From Ciona savignyi (Eukaryota > Chordata > Ascidiacea > Phlebobranchia > Cionidae): DNA of 64,000 bases. The notes under the pieces were generated by a model that saw nothing but the letters and a program-made list of their open reading frames with translations, did not search any database and was not told where the DNA came from. Positions 12,994 through 21,373 of the stretch are shown piece by piece; positions within the stretch are counted from its first letter, which is position 1; the number at the start of each line of letters is the position of its first letter. Position numbers and translations under genes: made by a program. Where the stretch lies: positions 37,011 through 101,010 of the forward strand of contig CH001964.1 of NCBI GenBank assembly GCA_000149265.1, written 5' to 3'.

Positions 12994-13381
12994 ATGGACA
13001 AAAAACTGTTGATTCTTCTTTTACTCGTTGTACTCGTTGTGGCCGACACCGAAGGCTATTATAACTTTCGACGCCGAAGAAGATACAGCGCCCGTCGTCG
13101 TTCTTACACCCTTGGTCGAAGACGTGTTTTTAGTCGCCGTCGCTTCCATTCATACGATGAATCGTAAGTACTAGTTATAAGATTAGTGTTTAAGGAAAGG
13201 GTAAATTGATTTCCATAGTTTTAGTGAGCAGTTTCCATCCTTTCCTACTTCCCGCTTTCCCTCCCTTTAGCGTTGCCCGTTTTAATACAAAATAAGAGAT
13301 TGACTCCTAGAGTAACCACAGTTAACGGCTTTTGTTTCTACTTGCAGATCTGAAAACAACGAGCCGGAACTCGAAGAATAA
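12994..13381 (+). CDS. Secreted Arg/Tyr-rich peptide precursor A
   Basis: Two exons, 12994-13163 and 13348-13381, give a 67-aa precursor. Residues 1-20 form a signal peptide (MDKKLLILLLLVVLVVADTE). Residues 22-53 are a strongly basic core of arginine runs (R5, R3, R3, R3) separated by 3-5-residue aromatic spacers (YYNF, YSA, SYTLG, VFS). The tail is acidic and contains DES, SENNEPELEE. The 34-bp second exon encodes nearly all of that tail. I start at 12994 because the upstream in-frame codons precede the TATA box. A small 3'UTR intron (about 13394-13451) and AATAAA at 13485-13490 follow. The layout (signal, basic core, anionic tail) resembles ascidian antimicrobial precursors as a class, but I do not recognise the family. 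Function is inferred, not shown. Confidence 0.85.
13190..13290 (-). mobile_element. Half of inverted-repeat element T1 in intron of gene A
   Basis: The intron holds only one side of the T1 element (core end plus 'cccgctttccctcccttta'). The introns of genes B and C hold the whole element, so A has lost half. Confidence 0.7.
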
Positions 13382-13579
13382 AAGAATCAAGATGGTAAGA
13401 ACAGAAATGTTTTGGAAAAGCGTTACTCTAAATTTCGTATTAATATTGCAGGATTATACGAACAAATGTGTTCTGGGTCCGTGAAATAAAAAAATCTAAT
13501 GGAATTCAGCTTTATTGGTTATGTTTTATCATTGATAGTTCAGTTTTTAGCACAATATAACGCGAACGCCGGTTTATGT

Positions 13580-14060
13580 TCGTGGTGACCTATTTAGTTT
13601 CCTGTTTTTGACAGCTTTAGATAAGTCGTTCCATATTTAATCACACATTCTTCTTTTTACACAAACATATGTTTCCTTTTTTGATCTCTCTATAATCTGT
13701 GGTAAAAAGCGAGGCACTAAATCATAAGGCTACTCGGGCAAACAAATAGGGTAGAAGAAATAATTTAAATTGCTTTTAGAATGAGCTGTCCCATCGCATA
13801 TTAAAACTTTCTGAAAAGAATTTCTAAATCAAGCCAGTCAGTTCAAGTTTATTTTTGCTGGGTACAGCCGAATCTCTATGATTTGGGAAATCCATATGGC
13901 CGAATTTGATTTAACCGATTTATTAGCATCATTAACGCAAAGCAATAAAAGCACAATATCATAGCTACCACAGAGTACAAAGGGTGATATATATATAATG
14001 TTATATTTAAGATTTGTTCCAGCAACCGCCGAATTATAGATCTTGATTGGTCGATGGTGT
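13580..14060 (+). repeat. Direct repeat right of peptide gene A (copy 2)
   Basis: Second copy of the 9,855-10,330 segment, somewhat diverged. Gene A therefore sits between direct repeats about 3.7 kb apart. Confidence 0.75.
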
Positions 14061-14069
14061 TGGTTTGGG

Positions 14070-14280
14070 TTTTTGATTCAACTGATTTTAATGGCATCAA
14101 CTTAAACGCGAACGAAAAAGGAGCACAAAATTATCATGATTTTGATTCAACTGATTTTAATAGCATCAACTTAAACGCGAACGAAAAAGGAGCACAAAAT
14201 TATCATGATTTTGATTCAACTGATTTTATTTGCGTCACAATTTGCACGGATTGAAAAAGGAGCGAAATATTATCATAAGC
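14070..14280 (+). repeat. Three tandem ~68-bp units
   Basis: The units begin 'ttgattcaactgatttta' near 14,082, 14,142 and 14,213 and include 'aaaaaggagc' with 'aaaattatcat'. They amplify a stretch that is single copy in the 9.86 and 13.58 kb repeats. Confidence 0.75.
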
Positions 14281-14559
14281 CACTACAGAGTAGTATAAAA
14301 CACGGCCTCCTGCTGCACAGGGTGATAATTATTTTCAAGGTGGTATTGAGTTGTTCCAGCAACCGCCAACTTGTTGATGTTGGTTGTCGACGGTGCTGGC
14401 TTGAGTTGGGGTGGTCCTTGGCTGCAGAGCGACGTCGGTTTCTTCTTTATTTTGCCACTCTGCAGCACTCGGTATCGAGGCGGGACTTATATTGCATCCC
14501 GCCAACAATATGTATAGATTTATCTGAAATATAAATTAAGTGAAGAATGGTCGTTCTGG

Positions 14560-15015
14560 GAGTCCTCGGCGGCCCAGGCCGAAACAAGTCGAGCATTAGG
14601 TGCTATCACTTGGGACTGTTTCGACCTGGGAGACGCCAAGGACTCCAATGCCGGGGAAGATCGTGGTCAGTGGGGCGATGTGGCGCTTCTCGAGCACGAA
14701 AAAGGGGCCCAAGCCCGAGGGACCTATTAGGGGGGTAAGGGGTGAAAAAAATTGAAAAAATAAAAAAAATTGACAAAAAATAATAAATAAAGTTAAGTGT
14801 TAATTATGCCGGAGCTCTTCAATGCTCCGGCACTCGTCGATTGTTGGTGGGTGATTTTTGGGGGGCTTAGATTAGCCCCCGACGTCTACAATAATAATTT
14901 AGAAAAAAGAGGGTTGAGGGTGCAGGGGCTCCGGAAGGGAACCCCTGTTTTTGCTCAAGGAGCGTGGGGGTAGGTGGGCGCCCCTCCCGCCGCTAGGAGG
15001 GACGCAGGGTAGGTT
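14560..15015 (+). other. GC-rich, hairpin-rich segment of unknown nature
   Basis: An island of high GC in AT-rich DNA. Clear stems include gccggagc/gctccggc around 14,808-14,832, gggggct/agccccc around 14,859-14,880, and a long imperfect stem pairing 'cccaggccgaaacaagtc' (14,572) with 'gactgtttcgacctggg' (14,616). No open frame is convincing. It could be the 3' end of a retroelement or a structured RNA. Confidence 0.5.
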
Positions 15016-15169
15016 CCTCTGAGCTGCACATCCTGTTTGTGTTTAGTGTATTGAAGAAGGATGCATTTCTTTTGTGAATAGTGCAAATTTTATAAAAATA
15101 CTCTTTTTAATACAAAACAACCGGTTAAAGCGACCAATTCATATGCCACTCTCTCTCTCGTTCACTGTC

Positions 15170-15310
15170 TATAAGGCACTTTACGGACATTTCCTGAACC
15201 TAGCGGATTAATGGGTTCTACCAAATTTAAGGAACGTGCCTATCATACACAACACACTGAAATAGCTCCGATAACTCGATGGTGGGCGCGGGGTGATCTG
15301 ACGATTTCCT
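15170..15310 (+). mobile_element. SINE family 1, body only
   Basis: From 'aaggcactttacggacatt' to 'ggggtgatctgacgatt'; head and tail are missing. Just upstream, 15,120-15,165 holds a fragment of SINE family 2. Confidence 0.7.
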
Positions 15311-15596
15311 ATCCTACCTTATATATATAAAAACGGATTTAGTGATGAGTCCGCTATGGATTTAAAACCTATAGGCTTTTCTTTATTTTGATTGTGTGTT
15401 TAAGCATAAACAAGCTTAAAGTAAGTATAAAAGTTACATTAGATACAAACCGACCTTAACACTTGGATACACACTGACACAGTCCCGACGTTGCCTACCT
15501 AATCACTTGGTTTATTTATTAAAGCATACAATGTAAGCGCAGAAGGATAATGCCACGGTTTTAATTCAAATTCACGTAACCGGACGGTAGACGGGG

Positions 15597-15822
15597 GAAA
15601 ACTAAAAGGAGGGAAAGCGGGAAGGAGGGAAACTGCACACTAACATAATTATGACATTAGAGTTAGTTTTAAACATGGGCGGTTGGAGTTAGGGTTAGTT
15701 CTGAGGTTGAGATTAGTGTTTAGGGCAGGGTTTAAATTAGTTTCCGTAATTTTTGTGAGCAGTTTTCCTCCTTCCCTCCTACCCGCTTTTCCTTCTTTTA
15801 GTGTTGCCCTGGTGAACGCGGG
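15597..15822 (+). mobile_element. Inverted-repeat element T1 (MITE-like), full
   Basis: Terminal inverted repeats 'aactaaaaggagggaaagcg' and its complement flank a core 'ggttggagttagggttagtt' to 'gtttagggcagggtttaaa'. No coding capacity. It is one of about a dozen copies in the window. Confidence 0.85.
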
Positions 15823-15895
15823 GTAAACTGACGATTGACTGTGTCTTAACCCCTTTTCGTTTTCCCATTCATGGTGATACATAATTATCCTGTTC
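15820..15895 (+). mobile_element. SINE family 1, tail fragment
   Basis: Contains 'gggtaaactgacgattgac' and 'ccattcatggtgatacata'. Confidence 0.55.
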
Positions 15896-16737
15896 TATAT
15901 TCTATAGAATAAGAAAATGAAGTTGCATATCAAACCAGTTGTACTGTTGTTGACTATTGTTTAATAGCCATTGTTGTGCTGTTATTGTAAACCCCCCCAT
16001 TTCGATTACTTGTTATACGATTTCTATGTTATATTCCGAATGTAAGAGTATCAAACGTGGTCTCATTTGTTCTAATTCTTAGCCAGAGGGTACGGTACTT
16101 AATTAATAAAATGAGAGTTTTAATATTATGAGCGTGAAAAGATTATTAAGGTACACAACAATCTTTACATGCAAATAAATGTCTCTGTATCTATTTATAT
16201 GGTTATTTTATAACTTTTTTTTAAATTTTGAAGTAATTTCTCTTTTCCAGTTCTAAGATATCGTCAAAAATGCATAAAATGCGAGAGAACGGCCATCGTT
16301 TTCATATTCTCGGGTCTGACGACAATTCCCCTGGCGTCAAAATTTGCCACTATAAATACATACCAGCTATCATTTCTTAAACATTTATCTTTACTAATGT
16401 ATAGGTTTAACAGCCACGTCATTTTTTTCTTCTTCGTAATGTCTAATAACTGACGTGTTTTAACTACTGTAGTTTTGCCGTTTTATCCTGTCTGCTTAAC
16501 GTGAAATAATTGTTCAATTTTTCTTTAAGGGCAAACTAAACTGACATTAAGTCCTATTGTGCTTCTAAAGTCTAAGTGAACTATCAATGATAAAACATAA
16601 CCAATAAAGCTGAATTCCATTGGATTTTTTTATTTTACGAACAGAGAACACATTTGTTCGTATAATCCTGCAATATAAATACGAAAATTAGAGTGACGCT
16701 TTTCCAAAATATTTCTGTTCACACCTTTTGAGTACAA

Positions 16738-17274
16738 TTACTCTTGAAGATCCGGTGCGTTAGTTTCAGATCTGCAAAGTAGAAATAAAAGCCGTTAACT
16801 GTGGTTACTCTAGAAGACAATCTCTTATTTTGTATTAAAACGGACAACGCTAAAGGGAGGGAAAGCGGAAGGAGGAAAGGAGGGAAACTGCTCATTAAAA
16901 CTATGGAAATCAATTTACCCTTTGCCTAAACACTAATCTCAATCCCAGAAATAACAGAAACAACTCCAACCCCATGTTTAAAACTTATTCTAATGCCCTA
17001 ATATTCATCTTAGTGTGCAGTTTCCGTCCTTCCCGCTTTCCCTCCTTTTAGTTTTTCCTATTATAACTAGTAATTACGATTCATCGTATGAATGGACACG
17101 GCGGCGACTAGCGTAATATCTTCGACGACCGTAGATGAAACGTCTTCGACGACCGGTGTAATATCTTCGACGACCGTAGATAGATCTTCGACGTCGTCTT
17201 GCATAGTAATACCCTTCGGTGTCGGTCAAAACGAGTACAACGAGTAAAAGAAGAATCAAAAGTTTTTTGTCCAT
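16738..17274 (-). CDS. Secreted Arg/Tyr-rich peptide precursor B
   Basis: Exons 17078-17274 and 16738-16771 give 76 aa. After the signal peptide (MDKKLLILLLLVVLVLTDTE) the core alternates arginine runs and short spacers: YYYA, R5, SIYG, R3, YYTG, R4, FIYG, R3, YYAS, R3. The tail is VHSYDES followed by SETNAPDLQE. The core has an internal repeat of about 20 residues, visible in the DNA as repeated 'atatcttcgacgaccg'. Three spacers end in glycine directly before arginines, the arrangement of an amidation and cleavage site; whether it is used is unknown. The donor is GTAATT instead of GTAAGT. A TATA box lies at 17323-17329 and a polyadenylation signal at 16629-16634. It is a close tandem paralogue of C. 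Confidence 0.85.
16848..17065. mobile_element. Inverted-repeat element T1 inside intron of gene B
   Basis: The intron (16,772-17,077) is largely this element: 'ctaaagggagggaaagcgg' at one end, the 'aacaccaacccc'-type core, and 'ccctccttttagtttttcc' at the other. Confidence 0.8.
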
Positions 17275-17322
17275 GATTGCTGCTGGTGCTGGTGATGCAA
17301 TATTTCACAATAAGCTTCTATC

Positions 17323-17329
17323 TTTTATA
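17323..17329 (-). promoter_or_regulatory. TATA box of peptide gene B
   Basis: TATAAAA on the minus strand, 49 bp before the ATG, in the shared promoter block that extends upstream to about 17,480. Confidence 0.8.
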
Positions 17330-17749
17330 CTGATTTTGCTTTCTTCTCAAACGCTCACGTCAACAGTAAGCAGAAAATATTTCAAAAATAATTCTTTGGT
17401 AAAAGCACAATTTTCGCAGAACTATACGTGTTGAAGCAATATACTGTCTGACAGTGTTCATTGCCTATGTCTGTCTGCAGTATTTTACTGCGTATCCATT
17501 AAAGAACGTTACAATGTATCACTATCATAAGTAGTTGTATTAAATCTAATATTATTATGAATTTATCTTCTTAAAAACTTTAACTTTTCAGTTTATATTT
17601 TAAGGCAAAAAGCGTTTTGGTTTATCGAGGAGAAAATACGTTCTCTGGTGAAAACTGAAAAGGGGAACAGTACACTACAGTGAACGTTTGGGCGTCACAT
17701 GTGATACCTGGGTTAGAATTACTGTAAGGATGTGACGTCTGAATAAATA

Positions 17750-18030
17750 GATTGGTAAGTTAGTGTGTCGCCTTTCAGCCGGTGGGTTGTAGCTTCAAAA
17801 CTGGTCGCTAGCTAGTTGTGTCCTTAGGCACGGCGTTTAACGGACATTGCCTAAACCCAGCGGATTAATGGGTTCTACCAAATTGAAGGAACGTGTGAAT
17901 CATACGCAACACACTGCAATAGCTCTGGTAACCCGACGATGGGCGCGAGGTGATTTGACGATTGCCCTTATTTTAACCCCCTTGGTTTTCCCATTCACGG
18001 GGATAAGCATGAATATCCTATCATATCCGG
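17750..18030 (+). mobile_element. SINE family 1, full length, upstream of gene B
   Basis: Head to tail complete, ending 'ggggataagcatgaatatcc'. It occupies the same position relative to the gene as the SINEs of A, C and D. Confidence 0.85.
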
Positions 18031-18565
18031 GTTGGAATTACTATTTTTGGTAGCAGTGTTTCTCATTTTACCCCCCACTCTTCTAAATGCTTACATCAGC
18101 ACGGAACATGTAGTTTTAAAATTTATTAAACATAGCAAACACGAACAGAAAGCCAATTATTATTCACTAATGGACACAAGATAATTGTTGGTGAATCACC
18201 ACAAAATTAAGTAGGCTTGAGCTATTGTGGCACAAAGTTAAGACTCAACGGTAACCAGACTTGGACTATGCAGTTACGATACAACCATTCTTTTGTGCGT
18301 TATTTTAAACTTGCTTGGGTATTAACTTTATACGGTGAGCTATGAATGCCGTTTAAGGGCAACCTAAACTGACATTAAGTTCTATTGTGCTTCTAAAATC
18401 TAAGTAATCTATCAATGATAAAACATAACCAATAAAGCTGAATTCCATTGGATTTTTTTATTTTACGTAATCAGAACATATTTGTTCGTATAATCCTGCA
18501 ATATGAACACGAAAATTAGAGTAACGCTTTTCCAAAATATTTCTGTTCACACCTTTTGAGTACAA

Positions 18566-19105
18566 TTACGCTTGAAGATCCGGTGCGTTAGTTTCAGATC
18601 TGCAAAGTAGAAATAAAAGCCGTTAACTGTGATTACACTCTAAAAGGCATTCTCTTATTTTGTATTAAAACGGACAACGCTAAAGGGAGGCAAAGTGGGA
18701 AGGAGGAAAGGAGGGAAACTGCTCACTAAAACTATGGAAATCAATTTACCCTTTTACTTAACACTAATCTTAACCCCAGAAATAACAGAAAAAACTCCAA
18801 CCCCATGTTTAAAACTAATTCTTACGCCCTAATATTTATTTTAGTGTGCAGTTTTCCTCCTTCCCGCTTTCCCTCCTTTTAGTTTTTCCCATTATAACTA
18901 GTAATTACGATTCATCGTATGCATGGACACGGCGACGACTAGCGTAATATCTTCGACGACCGTAGATGAAACGTCTTCGACGACCGGTGTAATATCTTCG
19001 ACGACCGTAGATAGATCTTCGACGTCGTCTTGCATAGTAATACCCTTCGGTGTCGACCAAAACGAGTACAACGAGTAAAAGAAGAATCAGAACTTTTTTG
19101 TCCAT
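18566..19105 (-). CDS. Secreted Arg/Tyr-rich peptide precursor C
   Basis: Exons 18909-19105 and 18566-18599 give 76 aa. It differs from B at only a few positions (MDKKVL; VDTE in place of TDTE; VHAYDES; tail ends DLQA). The arginine runs and spacers (YYYA, SIYG, YYTG, FIYG, YYAS) are unchanged. Intron, promoter and 3' region also match B, so this is a recent tandem duplicate with a unit of about 1.1-1.8 kb. TATA at 19154-19160; polyadenylation signal at 18457-18462. Conservation of the arginine/tyrosine core while flanks drift would suit a working product, but I cannot measure selection here. Confidence 0.85.
18675..18892. mobile_element. Inverted-repeat element T1 inside intron of gene C
   Basis: Same position and structure as in gene B; inserted before the B/C duplication. 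Confidence 0.8.
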
Positions 19106-19153
19106 GATTGCTGCTGGTGCTGATGATGCAATATTTCACAATAAGCTTCTATC

Positions 19154-19160
19154 TTTTATA
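19154..19160 (-). promoter_or_regulatory. TATA box of peptide gene C
   Basis: TATAAAA on the minus strand, 49 bp before the ATG. Confidence 0.8.
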
Positions 19161-19489
19161 CTGATTTTGCTTTCTTCTTAAACGCTCACGTCGACAGTAA
19201 GCAGAAAATAATTCTTGGGTAGAAGTACAGTTTTCGCAGAACTATACGATTTGCAGTAAATATACTGTACGACAGTGTCCATTGCCGATGTCTGTCTGCA
19301 GTACTGCATTTCCATTTAAGAACATTCCAATATAACACTATAAGTAGTTTTCCTTATTAAAACTAAAATTACTATGCATTTAATTTCTTAAAAAGTTTAA
19401 CTTTTCAGTACACTACAGTGAATGCTAGAGCGTCACAGGTGTAACCTGATGGGTTGGAATTACTGTTAGGATGCGGGGTCTGAATGATT

Positions 19490-19715
19490 AGCTTGGTAAG
19501 TTAGTGTGTCGCCTTTCAGTCGGGGGTTGTATCTCGAAACTGGTCACTGGCTAGTTGTGTCCTTAGGCACGCCACTTAAAGGACATTACCAAAACACCCG
19601 ACAAAAAACTTGCAATAGCTCCGGTAACCGGACGATGGGCGCGAGGTGATCTGACGATTGCCTTTATGTTTAACCCTTGGTTTCCCCATTCACGGGGATA
19701 AACATGAATATTCTA
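19490..19715 (+). mobile_element. SINE family 1 upstream of gene C
   Basis: Matches the B-upstream SINE but with a deletion in the body around 19,590. Confidence 0.8.
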
Positions 19716-19789
19716 TCAGGGTAAGAATTGATATTTTTGGTAGCAGTGTCTCTCATTTTACCCCCCACACTTCTATATTTTTACACCAG

Positions 19790-20490
19790 CACGAAACATT
19801 CAGTTTAAAAATTCATTAAATAAAGCAAACACTTTTTTGGGTAAATTAACACAAAATTAGGTTGGCTTGAGCTGTTGTGGTACAAAGGTAAGACTCATTT
19901 TGTCAATTAAAGTGCATACACGTACATTACAGCTTACACCGTACACAATGCATTTGGATTTAAATCAGCAAACGTAATAACTTTCGTGTTACAGTTTGTT
20001 TAATGCAACAAACGTTTATTTAAAATATAGGGGCAAAACTCGAACAGGCATAAACAATTTTGCAGTCACACTGCAGGTATATTTGGCTTTAAACAAAACG
20101 ATGCTTATGAAATCCTTACTAAAGTACAAAACTTATACAAATAGAAATATGTCTCTGCAGCTGACGGTTTGTTTCGACGGAAATTGTTCAGATAATTGGC
20201 GCCGGTAAAAGAGGAAACGTACTTTTCAATATGATTCTAGCTTGTTGTGGATGACATTACGTATATTCTAACGATACAGGAGTTTATTGTGTAACTATAA
20301 TTAACCGCATTTATAAGACGTTTTAGTAAAAGCTGAACTTAATTACAATCCTACTTCATTATTTTTTAGTGAAATTTCTCTCAAATGAGCTTTTCCATTA
20401 AATTAATTCGCAATATGGTCCAGTAATAATCCCAGCAATACCGCATAACTACTGTACAATCTATATATGCAGTTTAAATGCTTAAATCGG
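19790..20490 (+). repeat. Conserved upstream block (copy at gene C)
   Basis: Parallels 24,260-25,080: 'cgtgttacagtttgtttaat', 'atataggggca', 'ctgacggtttgtttcgacgg', 'cattacgtat', 'gcatttataagacgtttta'. No reading frame is shared between copies, so a coding role is unlikely. Confidence 0.7.
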
Positions 20491-20624
20491 CGTCGGACAA
20501 CCTAAGACTACTTTTAACAATGATTGTTAACATTTGTCACAGTACATTGTCAGAACAACACAATGTCACTTTTAGCACAATGTGTGGTGTTTATAGGAGA
20601 TATCGTAATTGCTAGACATAATAG

Positions 20625-20780
20625 GATATTCATGTTTATCCCCGTGAATGGGAAAACCTAGGGGGTTATCACACGGGCAATCGTGAGATAACCTCGCGCC
20701 CATCGTCGGGTTACCGGAGCTATTGCAGTGTGTTGTGTATGATTCACACGTTCCTTCAATTTGGTAGAACCCATTACTAA
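20625..20780 (-). mobile_element. SINE family 1, tail half
   Basis: From 'ggatattcatgtttatcccc' to 'cacacgttccttcaatttgg'; the tRNA head is absent. Confidence 0.8.
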
Positions 20781-21054
20781 CATTATTTAGCTGATATGAC
20801 TCTCGCAGTCCGACAACTCACGGAACTGGATTTTATTCTTGTTTGTTGAAAAGCTGACACAGCAAAATTCATACAGTTTAACTGATTCAAATTTGCTTCT
20901 TGGTTCGTTACGATATTCATAGACTTTCCTACCGTTAGATGTTGTTCTCAGACTCTGGTTTCGTTAGTGGAATTTTAGACTGCCATTTTATTATAAGATT
21001 ATCAATCTGCTAAAAATCTTAACCTCTTGTGCCTAGCGGTTGTCGTTTTTGGAC

Positions 21055-21175
21055 GAGAAATCAACAGTTATCAGACCTAGCCTATGCAGCTGCGATACAA
21101 GCATTGTTTTATTTTAAACTGCCAGGCGTGGTTATTAACTTTTTATTGTGGGGTATGCATGCCTTCAAAGTTCGA
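21055..21175 (+). repeat. Duplicated segment P
   Basis: A stretch with 'tatgcagctgcgatacaa' and 'ggttattaactttttattg' recurs near 18,250-18,340 and, inverted, near 26,850-26,950. It marks rearrangement joints between the peptide gene units. Confidence 0.6.
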
Positions 21176-21373
21176 CATAAACCGGCGTTCGCGTTATATT
21201 GTGCTGTAAACCAACCTATCAATGATAAAACATAACCAATAAAGCTGAATTCCATTTGATTTTTTTTATTTTACGAACACAGAACACATTTGTTCGTATG
21301 ATCCTGCAATATGAATACGAAAATTAGAGTAACGCTTTTCCAAAACATTTTTGTTCTTACCATCTTGGTTATT

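Larger units (their letters stand above)
10850..13545 (+). repeat. Left arm of inverted duplication carrying peptide gene A
   Basis: Reading left to right, this matches the reverse complement of 21,220-26,320 once the element at 21.6-23.4 kb is set aside. Landmarks are 'atatcggctgtcaaagaat' (10,885; partner near 26,270), 'ttaaaacgtcttttaaatgc' (11,728; partner near 24,910), 'tcaatgcccctatatatta' (12,128; partner near 24,495) and the gene itself. Both arms carry the same SINE upstream of the gene, so the SINE predates the duplication. Confidence 0.8.

Noticed and set aside
14547..14738. Open frame in the GC-rich segment
   Set aside because: GC-rich DNA gives long frames by chance; the composition is better explained by the hairpins.
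17108..17308. Second open frame overlapping peptide genes B and C
   Set aside because: It is the +1 shadow of the repeated arginine codons, with no signal peptide and crossing the promoter.
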